DNA of 64,000 nt from Belliella aquatica (GCF_014637795.1 NZ_BMFD01000001.1:576326-640325); one strand, 5' to 3'; numbered from the stretch's first letter, positions 1-10,227 are shown. Program-made: numbers and translations. Notes: generated by a model from the letters alone, not told the origin.

Positions 1-831
1 ATTCCTGCTCCGGACATGGGTACAGGACCTAGAGAAATGGCATGGCTGATGGATGAATATTCTAAAGCGCATGGAATGACTGTAAATGCGGTTGTTACTG
101 GGAAGCCGCTTGTATTGGGTGGATCTCTTGGAAGAACAGAGGCGACAGGTAGAGGCGTAATGGTTTCTGCTTTGGCAGCAATGCAGAAATTAAAAATCAA
201 TCCATTCCAAGCGACTTGTGCAGTACAAGGATTTGGAAATGTTGGTTCATGGGCTTCTATTCTTTTGGAAGAAAGAGGCTTGAAGATTGTGGCAATCTCT
301 GATATTTCAGGAGCGTACCACAATGAAAACGGGATCAATATTCAAGAAGCGATTGCTTATAGAGATGGAAATAATGGTACTTTAGAAGGTTTCAAAGGAG
401 CAGAAAAAATGGCAGATGCTATGGAGCTTTTAGAACTTGAAGTCGACGTTTTGGTGCCAGCAGCGGTAGAAGATGTGATTACGATTCACAATGTGGATAG
501 AATCAAAGCTAAGCTAATTGTAGAAGGTGCAAATGGACCTACTTCGGCCAAAGCAGATGCAATCATCAATGAAAAAGGAATTATGGCTGTTCCAGATATA
601 CTTGCAAACGCAGGAGGTGTAACAGTTTCCTATTTCGAATGGGTACAGAATAGATTAGGTTACAAGTGGACTGCAGAAAGAGTCAATCGAAGATCTGATA
701 GGATCATGAAGGATGCATTTGACCATGTATATGAAGCCTCTATCAAATATGATGTTCCTATGAGAATAGCCGCATATATCGTCGCAATTGATAAAGTAGC
801 AAAAACTTATACCTACAGAGGGGGCTTCTAA
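1..831 (+). CDS. Glu/Leu/Phe/Val dehydrogenase (glutamate dehydrogenase), 5'-truncated
   Basis: Catalyses reversible oxidative deamination of glutamate to 2-oxoglutarate with NAD(P). The reading frame is open from base 1, so the N-terminal part lies outside the window; 276 residues are visible. The fragment begins with IPAPDMGTG, part of the conserved substrate-binding region of the family. The NAD(P)-binding Rossmann turn GFGNVG follows about 75 residues in, and the C-terminal helical part is complete. The length fits the last two thirds of a roughly 425-residue enzyme. The family is clear; preference for glutamate over branched-chain amino acids is inferred from overall resemblance. The decarboxylase gene follows on the same strand. 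Confidence 0.9.
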   Translation: MPAPDMGTGPREMAWLMDEYSKAHGMTVNAVVTGKPLVLGGSLGRTEATGRGVMVSALAAMQKLKINPFQATCAVQGFGNVGSWASILLEERGLKIVAISDISGAYHNENGINIQEAIAYRDGNNGTLEGFKGAEKMADAMELLELEVDVLVPAAVEDVITIHNVDRIKAKLIVEGANGPTSAKADAIINEKGIMAVPDILANAGGVTVSYFEWVQNRLGYKWTAERVNRRSDRIMKDAFDHVYEASIKYDVPMRIAAYIVAIDKVAKTYTYRGGF

Positions 832-912
832 GAGCTTCAAAAGAAAGTTTGTTATATTTGAGGTGTGGAAGTCAAACTTTCACACCTTTTTACATTAGAA
901 AAATATATAATT

Positions 913-1572
913 ATGTCGATACATCGTGAGGGAAGATCCCTGTTATTTTGGTTGCTCTTGATACTTTCCGCGGGCAATTATGCTCTATATTATTATTTCC
1001 CTAGTCAAGAGCTACTATTAAACTTGGTTTTACTTATAAGTGTAGTATTTTACTTGATTGTTTTACAGTTTTTCAGAAATCCATTTGTGCCAATCAGGCA
1101 GGATGATGGGATGATTTATGCACCAGCTGACGGTAAGGTTGTTGTGATTGAAGAAACTGTAGAGGATGAATATTTGAAGGAAAAAAGAAAGCAAATTTCC
1201 ATTTTTATGTCTCCCTTTAATGTCCATGTCAATCGCTCTCCTATGGCGGGAGTTGTGGAATATTTCAAATATCATCCAGGAAAATATCTTGTAGCTTGGC
1301 ATCCAAAATCCAGCTTCGAAAATGAAAGAACCACCATGGTGATCAAAGGAACAGATGGAACGAAAGTTCTTGTAAGACAGATTGCTGGAGCTTTAGCAAG
1401 AAGAATCAAGTGGTATGTATCAGAAAGCACCCCGCTTCAGCAATGTGGCGAATTCGGATTTATCAAGTTTGGCTCAAGAGTTGATGTTTTCTTGCCACTA
1501 GATGCAGAAGTATTGGTCAATATGGATCAAAAAACAAAAGGAGGAAAAACGCCTATAGCAAGGTTGAAATAG
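913..1572 (+). CDS. psd: Phosphatidylserine decarboxylase proenzyme (short type)
   Basis: Decarboxylates phosphatidylserine to phosphatidylethanolamine, a major membrane lipid, at the inner membrane. The 219-residue product has two hydrophobic segments near residues 9-29 and 34-54, then the Psd fold. FGSRVD near residues 186-191 carries the Gly-Ser pair (Ser188) at which this pyruvoyl enzyme cleaves itself into beta and alpha chains. The length matches the short Psd form common in Bacteroidota. The frame is open upstream to a GTG at 865, but the ATG at 913 gives the usual N-terminus MSIHREGR. A TATATTTG box at 853-860 could be its -10 element, although no good -33 box pairs with it. Confidence 0.93.
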   Translation: MSIHREGRSLLFWLLLILSAGNYALYYYFPSQELLLNLVLLISVVFYLIVLQFFRNPFVPIRQDDGMIYAPADGKVVVIEETVEDEYLKEKRKQISIFMSPFNVHVNRSPMAGVVEYFKYHPGKYLVAWHPKSSFENERTTMVIKGTDGTKVLVRQIAGALARRIKWYVSESTPLQQCGEFGFIKFGSRVDVFLPLDAEVLVNMDQKTKGGKTPIARLK

Positions 1573-1870
1573 AGCAAATATTTTCCGCAATGACATCAGT
1601 ATACAATTTTATCATAAATAATCTTGCGGATAAAATTGTCAACTAGGCGCACAAGTGTCAACTGCTAACGGTCCACAGCCGTCCGTCCACAGTAGCTGGA
1701 GAGAAAATCAATACTGCATTATTTTGAGCAGCTACCGATAATAAATCTGTACCCAAAACAGCTAATCAAAAAATATACAAATTAAAAACAAAGGTTTCAA
1801 AGAGGGCATTACAGTTCTTTTTGAAACCTTTGTTTTCGTTGTGATTAAATATTTATTGTTCTTGGCAAGA
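1573..1870. other. Convergent intergenic region
   Basis: About 300 bases between the convergent psd gene and the gene at 1871. It holds the hairpin terminator at 1789-1836 and, near 1660-1695, a short run with repeated 'gtccac' words. I see no credible coding frame. Confidence 0.5.
1789..1836. terminator. Bidirectional intrinsic terminator
   Basis: A perfect 13-bp inverted repeat (arms 1789-1801 and 1820-1832) is followed by TTTT on the plus strand and preceded by a run of A. It can therefore serve both psd (+) and the convergent gene at 1871 (-). Confidence 0.8.
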
Positions 1871-2344
1871 CTAGTTGATGAATTTTCCTTTGACTTTTTT
1901 CCAATACAGATAACCAAAGGTTAGTGTGGAGAGGAAGAAAATAAGTGTTGTCCATTCGTAAGACCTTTTATCAGATTTCTTTTCTACGATTTCGGAATCT
2001 TTTTCTAGTAAAGCTCTTTTCAAAGTTGCGATTTCTCTTTCCTGCTTTTGTGAGATGAATTTGTAATCATTCTTTTCGTAGGTAATTTCAGTCTTTTCAA
2101 TATCACTGAGCATCCGCAATTCCTCCATAATCTGATTGTCTTTTTGTATGATTCTTTCCATCCAATTGTTGGTTTCGATCATGTCTTTTTTTGTCCTATT
2201 GCCAAAAATGCCAGATTTTTTGCTCTCCGCATTTTGCCATTGTTGATGTAAAGCTTGTCTGTCTTGCAACATTTTATCAAGCTTGGCTTGAGCAAAAAGA
2301 TTGAAAGGGAGGGATAATAAGATTATAAGTATTAATTTTTTCAT
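1871..2344 (-). CDS. Hypothetical protein with signal peptide, coiled coil and C-terminal membrane segment
   Basis: I do not recognise the family. The 157-residue product starts with a typical Sec signal (MKKLILIILLSLPFNLFAQA). A charged, Lys/Glu-rich stretch with coiled-coil character covers about residues 20-125, and one hydrophobic helix near residues 130-148 is followed by basic residues. It would be anchored in the inner membrane with the coiled coil in the periplasm. It lies just upstream of the shared terminator and is transcribed in the same direction as the next small membrane protein, 66 bp away. No catalytic motif is visible. Confidence 0.65.
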   Translation of the reverse strand: MKKLILIILLSLPFNLFAQAKLDKMLQDRQALHQQWQNAESKKSGIFGNRTKKDMIETNNWMERIIQKDNQIMEELRMLSDIEKTEITYEKNDYKFISQKQEREIATLKRALLEKDSEIVEKKSDKRSYEWTTLIFFLSTLTFGYLYWKKVKGKFIN

Positions 2345-2410
2345 GAGTATAAAATTCTTCTATACCCCAAAATCAAATAATGTGCCGATCACAACACTAT
2401 CATAATTTAC

Positions 2411-2788
2411 TTAACGCATCTTCATCTTTTTACCAGCACGTCTTTTGAATGTACCGGCTCTTCTCTTGTTGTTTGTATAAAAATTGTAGAGGAAATTGAC
2501 TGCAAAAACCGCAATTGTCAAAGGTATAAAAAAACCGGGAGCCATAGATTTTATCCCCAAAAGAATAAATAGGGATGCGATTGACCCCATCTTAAATGAA
2601 GTATGACTTTCAGGATAGATTTTATTAACCAAATACAAGCTCAGAATTTCAATAAATGCTACTGCAATTATCAAATAAGTAAGCATCTGCTTCATGGTCG
2701 TATCACCAGACCAAACGACCCAAGCTAAGCCAGCTGCAACAAGAATTAAACTTAAGGACTGAATAGAAGTATTTAATCTTTCTCTCAT
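2411..2788 (-). CDS. Small integral membrane protein of unknown function
   Basis: The 125-residue product has three to four hydrophobic helices, at about residues 9-26, 34-56, 66-83 and 86-104. It ends in a strongly basic, probably cytoplasmic tail (RRAGTFKRRAGKKMKMR). I cannot assign a family or activity. It may be co-transcribed with the coiled-coil membrane protein downstream at 1871-2344. The ATG at 2788 is the only Met near the start of the frame. Confidence 0.6.
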   Translation of the reverse strand: MRERLNTSIQSLSLILVAAGLAWVVWSGDTTMKQMLTYLIIAVAFIEILSLYLVNKIYPESHTSFKMGSIASLFILLGIKSMAPGFFIPLTIAVFAVNFLYNFYTNNKRRAGTFKRRAGKKMKMR

Positions 2789-2859
2789 AGTGGGGTGTTT
2801 TGGGTTTGAATAAAAAAGATAGGTATTAAATCCTTTAAATGCAATTTGACTTATTGAAT

Positions 2860-2904
2860 AAAAAAGGTATGGCTTTGAATGAATATGTCAATCAAAGCCA
2901 TACC
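2860..2904 (-). terminator. Intrinsic terminator for the DPP-IV gene
   Basis: A perfect 13-bp inverted repeat (arms 2866-2878 and 2892-2904, core GGTATGGCTTTGA) is followed on the minus strand by a run of six T (2860-2865). It lies downstream of the peptidase gene that ends at 3048. Confidence 0.8.
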
Positions 2905-3047
2905 ATCATTTAGAAATATCTATTTTCCACTGGAAGCGACTTAAAGTAATGTATAATATTTATTTGTAGCTTCTGTGGGCGATTTTCCGCATGATTATAA
3001 GTGAAATATTCAAATACTGGTATTATAGCGGATAATCATTTTCATTT

Positions 3048-5228
3048 TTATAATTTATTCTTGATAAAATCAGTCATCATGTTGTACAAGTGCCAACTTG
3101 TGTTGCCTCCTGAAATACCATGATTTCTGTTGGGATAATAAAAGGAGTCAAACTGTTTGTCTGCTTTAATCAATGCATCCACCAAATCAACCGCATTTTG
3201 GAAATGCACATTGTCATCACCTGTTCCGTGGATCAACAGTAAGTTGCCCTTCAGTTTATTCACATGCGTTATAGGGCTATTGTCGTCGTAACCCGCAGCA
3301 TTGAGTTGTGGTGTTTGTAAATATCGTTCTGTGTAGATGGTGTCATAGTATCTCCAAGTAGTCACAGGAGCTACTGCAATAGCAGATTTGAAAACATCAT
3401 TTCCGATCATCAAGGCAAGCGAAGACATGTAGCCCCCATAAGACCAGCCCCAAATTCCAATTCTTCCCTTGTCAACATAAGGCAATGTTCCCAGGTGTTT
3501 TGCTCCCGCAATTTGATCCTCTACTTCGATTTTACCCAAATTGGCGTAAGTGCTATGTTTGAAATCTCTACCTCTTGCTCCTGTGCCTCTGTTGTCTACA
3601 CAAACTACAATGTAGCCTTCAGCAGCAAGGTGATGATGCCAGAAATCACGCGTTCCTCCCCAAGAATTGGTTACGTTTTGAGAGCCAGGCCCTCCATATA
3701 CGTACATCAATACAGGATATTTTTTTGTAGGGTCAAAATCAGCAGGCTTAATCATGTATGCATTCAAAGAGGTGCCTTCTACAGTTTTGAAATCGAAAAA
3801 TTCCTTCTCTGAGATGGCAAAGTTTTTCAATTTATCCTTCAACTCCTGATTATCTTCTAATACTTGCAGTTGCTTTCCTGAAGCGTGGTTTAAAGTGACT
3901 TTTGATGGAGAGTTTGCATCGCTGTGATAACCGATATAATATTTGAAATCCTTGCTCATGTTGACTGAATGAGTACCTTTTTCAGGGGTAAGAATTTTTT
4001 TACCTTTTCCATCCATGTTAATGACATACAGGTTTCTTTCCAATGGTGAAGCTTCAGTGGAAATGAAATAGATTTTCTTTCCTTTTTCATCTACACCTAC
4101 CATGCTGCTTACTTCCCACTTCCCAGAAGTCACCTGACGGATCAACTTCCCACTTTCTTCATGGTGATAGATATGTTTGAAACCATCTTGCTCAGAAGTT
4201 CTAATGAACCCTTTGTTGTCCTTTAAGAAATAAAGGTTATCGTTATAATTCAAATCCACGTAGGTGTCAGATTTCTCCTGTAAGACTAATTTACTATCTC
4301 CAGTAGCAGTATTTGCATAAAGTAAGTCAAGCTGGTTTTGTAGCCTGTTCAATCTCAAATAGGCTAGTGTATTAGAATTACTTGTCCAATAAATCCTTGG
4401 CAAATAAATGTCTTTTTCTTCTCCTGAATTAACATTTATCGTTTTTTGTGAAGCTAAATCATAAACATGGATACTTACTTCTGCATTTTTCTCTCCAGCC
4501 TTAGGATATTTGAATTTGTAATCCTGAGGATAAAGTTCCCCCCAAGTTTGCATGTTGAATTCTGGGACATCATTTTCATCGAATCGGATAAATGCTAATT
4601 TTTTTCCGTCAGGTGACCAATCAAAGGCCTTTGCCATTGAGAACTCTTCTTCATAAACCCAATCAGCAGAACCATTTATGATGTGATTCCATTTTCCATC
4701 TTGCGTCACTTGAGTTATTTTGTTACTTGCTAACTCTACGAAAAACAGGTTGTTGTCTTTCACATAAGCCACTTTGTCGTTGTCTGGAGAAAGACTTGCA
4801 TACATAATTTTCGCTCCATCGATCAAGAGTTGTGCTTCTCCAGTCGCGAGGTCGACAAGGTGATAGATACTTTTACTAGATCTTCTGTATATTCTTTCAG
4901 TAGAAGAGGCGATCAGTGCTTTTGTTTCGTCAGAATTAAAACTGTAGGATGAGAAGTTCACTCCAATTTTAGCACCATCGATTAGTGTTTGTTCAACCTT
5001 GCCTGTGGCTACATTGATTTTCACCACGGATGAGCCATTGGCTCCACGAACGAGGGAACTGTAATATTGCCCATCATTCATCCAATTGATCCCGTATACT
5101 GATTTTGCTGAGAAAGTATTGGATTTAAAAACATCCTCTAGGCTAATCTTTTTTTTGTCCTGAGCGAATGCGCCGATACTGAAGAGCATGACTAAAGCAG
5201 TACTCAAAATTCTATTCAATAGATACAT
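3048..5228 (-). CDS. Dipeptidyl peptidase IV-type S9 serine peptidase, exported
   Basis: Removes X-Pro or X-Ala dipeptides from peptide N-termini; predicted periplasmic or envelope location. The 726-residue product has a signal peptide (about 1-22) and then a beta-propeller region to about residue 480. The propeller includes the DWVYEEEF segment that supplies the Glu pair holding the substrate amino terminus. The C-terminal alpha/beta hydrolase carries the nucleophile GWSYGG (Ser near 596), the Asp in GTGDDNVH and the His in NRNHG (near 703). All catalytic residues are present and the length is normal for bacterial DPP IV. It is transcribed alone, with its own terminator, divergently from SusC 1. 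Confidence 0.93.
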   Translation of the reverse strand: MYLLNRILSTALVMLFSIGAFAQDKKKISLEDVFKSNTFSAKSVYGINWMNDGQYYSSLVRGANGSSVVKINVATGKVEQTLIDGAKIGVNFSSYSFNSDETKALIASSTERIYRRSSKSIYHLVDLATGEAQLLIDGAKIMYASLSPDNDKVAYVKDNNLFFVELASNKITQVTQDGKWNHIINGSADWVYEEEFSMAKAFDWSPDGKKLAFIRFDENDVPEFNMQTWGELYPQDYKFKYPKAGEKNAEVSIHVYDLASQKTINVNSGEEKDIYLPRIYWTSNSNTLAYLRLNRLQNQLDLLYANTATGDSKLVLQEKSDTYVDLNYNDNLYFLKDNKGFIRTSEQDGFKHIYHHEESGKLIRQVTSGKWEVSSMVGVDEKGKKIYFISTEASPLERNLYVINMDGKGKKILTPEKGTHSVNMSKDFKYYIGYHSDANSPSKVTLNHASGKQLQVLEDNQELKDKLKNFAISEKEFFDFKTVEGTSLNAYMIKPADFDPTKKYPVLMYVYGGPGSQNVTNSWGGTRDFWHHHLAAEGYIVVCVDNRGTGARGRDFKHSTYANLGKIEVEDQIAGAKHLGTLPYVDKGRIGIWGWSYGGYMSSLALMIGNDVFKSAIAVAPVTTWRYYDTIYTERYLQTPQLNAAGYDDNSPITHVNKLKGNLLLIHGTGDDNVHFQNAVDLVDALIKADKQFDSFYYPNRNHGISGGNTSWHLYNMMTDFIKNKL

Positions 5229-5589
5229 ATTATTTTTATGAGTTTATTTTCTAAGTGCTAAATTAGAGAAAAGCCAGACTTAATTGCTAACCTCTGATCA
5301 AATTGAGTTTAGAGATATATAAATAAAGTCTTGCAGAACTATTAAGGTTATGTAAAAAACATTTTCTGATTGTACCTGAATAGTCTAATTATTTAGTGCT
5401 TATAAACCTGATTTAGTTTAAACCAAAATTTAAGCTTTTTACACCATTAAAATAAAAAACGAGCAAATTTCCACCTATTGAAGTTAATAATTGTGAAATT
5501 TTTGAATTAGCTCTCTTATATTTAAGGTCTAGTATAGAATTGATCGAGTGGTCAATTTCTAATTAAATTAAATTAATCCCACAAAATTT
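5229..5589. promoter_or_regulatory. Divergent promoter region between DPP-IV and SusC 1
   Basis: This 361-base A+T-rich region separates two divergent start codons, so it must hold both promoters. On the plus strand TATATTTA at 5517-5524 resembles the Bacteroidota -7 box, but the nearest TTG lies 23 bases upstream, so the assignment is weak. I see no small gene or strong hairpin. Confidence 0.35.
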
Positions 5590-8500
5590 ATGAGAAAAGG
5601 TCTACTAAGTTTCGTCTTAGTGCTCTTCACTATCTCAATGGCATGGTCGCAAACGCGAATTGTGACAGGTAAGGTAATTTCAGAGGAGGAGCCAGCAGGA
5701 TTGCCAGGTGTAAACGTTGTACTCAAAGGCACAACAACTGGTGTAATTACAGATTTAGATGGAGAGTTTTCCATCGCGGTACAAGGTGATAATGCAACCC
5801 TTGTTTTTAGTTTTATTGGTTATACTACATATCAAGAGGTAGTAGGTAACAGATCAGTTTTAAATGTTACTTTAAATCCAGATACTCAAAATTTGGAGGA
5901 AGTAATCATTACAGCTTACGGTACAGCCGATAAGGGAAACTTTACAGGATCTGCTGTAGCCTTGAAATCTGATCAAATAGCTAACAGACCAATCAACAAC
6001 GTAGTTAACGCGATTGAAGGCCAAGTTGCAGGGGTAATTACAACTTCAGCAAACGGTCAACCAGGTTCTACTCCCGCGGTGAGAATTAGAGGTGTTGGTT
6101 CAGTTAACGCTTCATCTTCGCCACTTTACGTAGTCGATGGTGTTCCTTTTGACGGAAACCTATCAAATTTGAACCCAGAAGATATTGCGGATATGACAGT
6201 ATTGAAAGATGCCTCTTCTGCTGCACTTTATGGATCAAGAGCTGCCAATGGTGTAATTATGATTACAACCAAAAAAGGAACTAAAGGAAAATCAAATTTC
6301 AGTTTCAAAGGTCAGCAAGGTACATCTTCAAGAGCTTTGCCTGAGTATGACAGAGTAAATGCAGATCAGTATTATCCTCTTCAGTGGGAAGCTTTGAGAA
6401 ACTCTCAACTTGGTCAGGGTATCGAACCAGGTCCAGCTGCACAAACAGCTTCAAATCAACTTATTGACGTTTTAGGTTATAACATTTACAATATCCCAAA
6501 TAATCAAGTTGTAGGAGTTGATGGTCAGTTGAATCCAAATGCAGTAAATAATTTCCAAGGCCTTAACTGGTGGGATGAAATTGAGCGTACAGGCATTAGA
6601 AGTGAGTATAACATGACCTATTCAGGAGCTTCTGATAGAACTGATTTTTATACTTCTATCAATTATTTGAAAGAAGATGGTTATATCCAAAAATCAGATT
6701 TTGAACGTTTCACAGGTCGAATCAATATCAATACACAAGCCACAGATTGGTTGAAAACTGGCATCAATTTGTCAGCAACGATGAGTGATGGTAACAATGC
6801 TCGTGCTGATGGAGGTTCTTCTTTTGTAAATCCTTTCTTCACAGCAAGATCGGTAGGACCTATTTACCCGGTATATGCACAAAATATGCAAACAGGAGGA
6901 TTTATACTTGATCCAGACGGGAATAGAATATTTGATACAGGTGATTTGTCTCAATTTGGTTTACCAACTAGAGGTGCTGGGTCATTCCCAGGAAGACATG
7001 TCGTTCAAGAGACGCTTTTGAATGATGACTTATTCGATAGAGATGCTGTATCAACAAGATTCTTTGTTGAGGCTTCTTTCTTGAAAAATTTCACTTTTAG
7101 AGTAAACGCGTCAAATGACTTTACTTCCCTTTTGAGTATTGGATATGACAACACGATCGTTGGTGATGGTGCACCTGCTGGTAGATCAAGAAGAAACAAC
7201 AGCAGAACGAACTCTTACACAATCAATCAACTTTTGACTTACACAAATACATTCAATAACAAGCATTTTGTTGAAGTATTGGCAGGTCATGAGAATTATG
7301 ATTACACCTTTGCAGTGCAGACTATTTCTAAGCAAGATCAAATTCTTGCGGGTAATACTGAATTGGATAATTTTGTAACTATCAGTAGCGCAAACGGTAG
7401 AGTAGATAGAGATCGTATCGAGTCTTATTTCTCTAGAGTGAATTATGTATATGATGATAAATATTCATTCTCAGCTTCATTAAGAGCAGATGGTTCTTCT
7501 AGATTCGCTCCTGAATCAAGATGGGGTACTTTCTTCTCTGTAGGTGGTGCTTGGAATATAGATAAAGAAGCATTTTTCAGTTCTAATTTCTTCCAAATGT
7601 TGAAATTGAGAGCTTCTTATGGTGAAGTTGGTAACAACAACGTAGGAGGATTCTATCCGTGGCAAGCACTTTATGACTTAGGTTTCAATAACGCTACTGA
7701 ACCAGGCATTAGACAAGCTTCTCTTTCAGCAAGACAATTAGAGTGGGAAACTAATGCCACTTATGACATTGGAGTTGATTTTGCTTTTGGTAGAAGATTC
7801 TCAGGTACATTGGAATTCTTCAATAGAGAATCTCAAAACTTGTTGTTCTCAGTTCCTTTGTCTTTGACAACTGGTTTATCAAGTGTATTCCAAAATATTG
7901 GTACAATGGCTAACCAAGGATTTGAATTCAACATCCAAGGTGAAGTGATGAGAAGAGGTGATTTCTCTTGGAATGCAAACTTCAATGCTTCTTCTTACAG
8001 AAATGAGTTCAAAGAACTTCCTTTCGAAGAGCAAATCACAGGCACAAAGAAACTTGTAGTAGGTAGAGGTATTTATGACTTCTGGTTGAGAGATTGGTAT
8101 GGTGTGGATCCAGAAACAGGTGAAGGTCTTTACAGAGCAGATGTTTATGATGCTGATGATGAAAACATAAAAATCATAGGCACTGATACCTTGACTACCA
8201 GATTCCAAAATGCTAGATTCCACTTCAATGGAAACGCTATACCAAAGTTATTTGGTGGTATAGGAAATACTTTCAGATACAAAGCATTCTCTCTAAATGT
8301 ACTTTTGAGTTATTCTCTTGGAGGTAAAATCTATGATGGTGCTTATGCAAGTTTGATGAGTGCTGATCCTAATGGAAGAGCTTCACATGTTGACTTATTG
8401 AACAGATGGCAGCAGCCTGGAGACATTACAGATGTTCCTAAGATGGATGTAACTGGTTCTGCACAAACAGATGTGGCATCGGACAGGTGGTTAGTGTCTT

Positions 8501-8724
8501 CATCTTATCTCAACTTGCGTTCGGTGAATTTATCCTACAATGTGCCTAAGCCATTGCTGAATAAATTAAAAATGAAATCAGCTACAGTATATTTAGCTGG
8601 AGAAAACCTTGGATGGTGGTCAGCTAGAAAAGGTATGTATGTTTCTGGTTCATTTGCGGGGACGACTGGCAATGTTTATACGCCAGCTAGGACCTTTACT
8701 TTAGGTGTAAACTTGAACCTTTAA
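5590..8724 (+). CDS. SusC/RagA-type TonB-dependent outer-membrane transporter (pair 1)
   Basis: Imports an oligomeric nutrient across the outer membrane with energy from TonB-ExbBD. The 1044-residue product has a signal peptide (1-20, ending AWSQ) and a carboxypeptidase-regulatory-like domain (about 22-105, with GLPGVNVVLKGT and TDLDGEFSI). The plug domain follows (about 110-230, with LYVVDGVPF and LKDASSAALYGSRAANGVI). The rest is a 22-strand barrel ending in the aromatic/hydrophobic C-terminal strand LGVNLNL. It lies 12 bp upstream of its SusD partner. There is no N-terminal signalling extension and no sigma/anti-sigma pair nearby, so it is probably not trans-envelope regulated. The substrate is unknown because no degradative enzyme accompanies it. 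Confidence 0.93.
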   Translation: MRKGLLSFVLVLFTISMAWSQTRIVTGKVISEEEPAGLPGVNVVLKGTTTGVITDLDGEFSIAVQGDNATLVFSFIGYTTYQEVVGNRSVLNVTLNPDTQNLEEVIITAYGTADKGNFTGSAVALKSDQIANRPINNVVNAIEGQVAGVITTSANGQPGSTPAVRIRGVGSVNASSSPLYVVDGVPFDGNLSNLNPEDIADMTVLKDASSAALYGSRAANGVIMITTKKGTKGKSNFSFKGQQGTSSRALPEYDRVNADQYYPLQWEALRNSQLGQGIEPGPAAQTASNQLIDVLGYNIYNIPNNQVVGVDGQLNPNAVNNFQGLNWWDEIERTGIRSEYNMTYSGASDRTDFYTSINYLKEDGYIQKSDFERFTGRININTQATDWLKTGINLSATMSDGNNARADGGSSFVNPFFTARSVGPIYPVYAQNMQTGGFILDPDGNRIFDTGDLSQFGLPTRGAGSFPGRHVVQETLLNDDLFDRDAVSTRFFVEASFLKNFTFRVNASNDFTSLLSIGYDNTIVGDGAPAGRSRRNNSRTNSYTINQLLTYTNTFNNKHFVEVLAGHENYDYTFAVQTISKQDQILAGNTELDNFVTISSANGRVDRDRIESYFSRVNYVYDDKYSFSASLRADGSSRFAPESRWGTFFSVGGAWNIDKEAFFSSNFFQMLKLRASYGEVGNNNVGGFYPWQALYDLGFNNATEPGIRQASLSARQLEWETNATYDIGVDFAFGRRFSGTLEFFNRESQNLLFSVPLSLTTGLSSVFQNIGTMANQGFEFNIQGEVMRRGDFSWNANFNASSYRNEFKELPFEEQITGTKKLVVGRGIYDFWLRDWYGVDPETGEGLYRADVYDADDENIKIIGTDTLTTRFQNARFHFNGNAIPKLFGGIGNTFRYKAFSLNVLLSYSLGGKIYDGAYASLMSADPNGRASHVDLLNRWQQPGDITDVPKMDVTGSAQTDVASDRWLVSSSYLNLRSVNLSYNVPKPLLNKLKMKSATVYLAGENLGWWSARKGMYVSGSFAGTTGNVYTPARTFTLGVNLNL

Positions 8725-8736
8725 TAGATAAAGATC

Positions 8737-10227
8737 ATGAAAAAAATTATAAATAAAATATTCATTTTGGTTGCATTCCTAAGTTTTGGATGCGCTGAAG
8801 ATTATTTGGATACTCTACCAACTGATGCGGTATCAGAGGGCTTAGTATTCACGACTACACAGAATGCAAGAACAGCCTTGAATGGTATCCACAGAATTAT
8901 GTTTATTCGTTGGGATAGCCAAGGTCAACCTGGAGAAGGTGGCGTTATGATAGCAAGAGACGTATTGGGTGATGATTTGGTAATGACCACTCAAGGTAAT
9001 GGTTGGTTTGTATCCTATTCAAGGTGGTTGAATCACGTCAATGAGAATGGTGGAGATGTTCGTTTTGTATGGAGATTCTACTATGCGATCATCGGTAATG
9101 CAAATATGATTATCGCAAATATTGACAATGCTGAAGGTCCTCAGTCAGATAAGGACGAGATCAAAGGACAGGCTTTAGCTTATAGAGCTTGGGCTCATTG
9201 GAATTTGGTTCAGTTGTTTGGTCAGCGCTTTGAAGTAGGTGGTGCTAACACACAATTAGGTGTTCCTATTGTATTAGAACCAATCACAGAGGGAGGCCCA
9301 AGAAATACTGTTGCAGAAGTATATGCTCAAGTAAATACGGATATTGATGCCGCTATTGCTTTGTTAGAAACTAACAGAACAGCTAAGTCACATATTAATA
9401 TCAATGTAGCAAGGGGTATTAAAGCTCGGGTAGCAATGACTCAAGGTATCTATCCACTTGCAGCACAGCAGGCGAGATTGGCAAGAGAAGGCTATCCATT
9501 GATGTCTCAGACGCAGATATTAGAGGGATTCAATAATCTTGATAATCCTGAGTGGATTTGGGGAAGTAGACAGCAAGATGATCAGCAGACTTTCTTTGCT
9601 TCTTTCTTCGCCTATTTGTCAGTAAACTTCAGTTCTACTAACATTAGAAGTAATCCGAAAGCAATTAACAGTTTACTTTATGATCAGATTTCAGATACTG
9701 ATTCTAGAAAGAGGCTATGGGATCCAAATGCGGCCAATGCTACTTTAAGAGACCCTTTTATTGATGAGGTTACTCTTTCAAATTTCTCTAAAAGAAATTA
9801 TATGAATAGAAAGTTTGTAGCTCAAGCAAATGCTTCTTCTGTTGGAGACGTTCCATACATGAGAGCTGCAGAGATGTATCTGATTGAAGCAGAAGCTTTA
9901 GCAAGAGATGGTCAAGTCGGTGCTGCACAAGATGTGTTGTTCGAATTTGCTTCGGCTAGAGATAGTGAATACACCAAATCAACAAATATTGGTCAAGCAC
10001 TTATCGATGAAATCATGATTCAAAGAAGAGTTGAACTTTGGGGAGAAGGATTTAGATTCTATGACTTGAAGCGTTTGAACTTGCCATTGGACAGAACAGG
10101 TGCAAATCACGTGTCGACGGTAATCAATGGTAAATTTGAAGAGCCAGCAGGTACAAATAATTGGCAGTTCAAGATTCCTATTTCGGAATTGAATGCGAAT
10201 GAATTTATAGTTCAAAATCCTGATTAA
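8737..10227 (+). CDS. SusD/RagB-type nutrient-binding outer-membrane lipoprotein (pair 1)
   Basis: Surface lipoprotein that caps the SusC barrel and captures substrate. The 496-residue product has a lipoprotein signal with lipobox SFGC (Cys near 19). Helical TPR-like segments follow (for example the stretch with KGQALAYRAWAHWNLVQLFGQ). The C-terminal SusD region includes MRAAEMYLIEAEAL and MIQRRVELWGEGFRFYDLKRL, both strong family signatures. The order SusC then SusD and the 12-bp spacing are standard for an operon. It is followed by a clear terminator at 10269. Confidence 0.92.
   Translation: MKKIINKIFILVAFLSFGCAEDYLDTLPTDAVSEGLVFTTTQNARTALNGIHRIMFIRWDSQGQPGEGGVMIARDVLGDDLVMTTQGNGWFVSYSRWLNHVNENGGDVRFVWRFYYAIIGNANMIIANIDNAEGPQSDKDEIKGQALAYRAWAHWNLVQLFGQRFEVGGANTQLGVPIVLEPITEGGPRNTVAEVYAQVNTDIDAAIALLETNRTAKSHININVARGIKARVAMTQGIYPLAAQQARLAREGYPLMSQTQILEGFNNLDNPEWIWGSRQQDDQQTFFASFFAYLSVNFSSTNIRSNPKAINSLLYDQISDTDSRKRLWDPNAANATLRDPFIDEVTLSNFSKRNYMNRKFVAQANASSVGDVPYMRAAEMYLIEAEALARDGQVGAAQDVLFEFASARDSEYTKSTNIGQALIDEIMIQRRVELWGEGFRFYDLKRLNLPLDRTGANHVSTVINGKFEEPAGTNNWQFKIPISELNANEFIVQNPD

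Noticed and set aside
865..912. N-terminal extension of psd from a GTG
   Set aside because: It adds 16 residues not typical of the short Psd form; the ATG at 913 is better.
3495..3812. Open frame antisense to the DPP-IV gene
   Set aside because: It lies wholly inside a conserved gene, has no recognisable domain and no promoter; a shadow frame.
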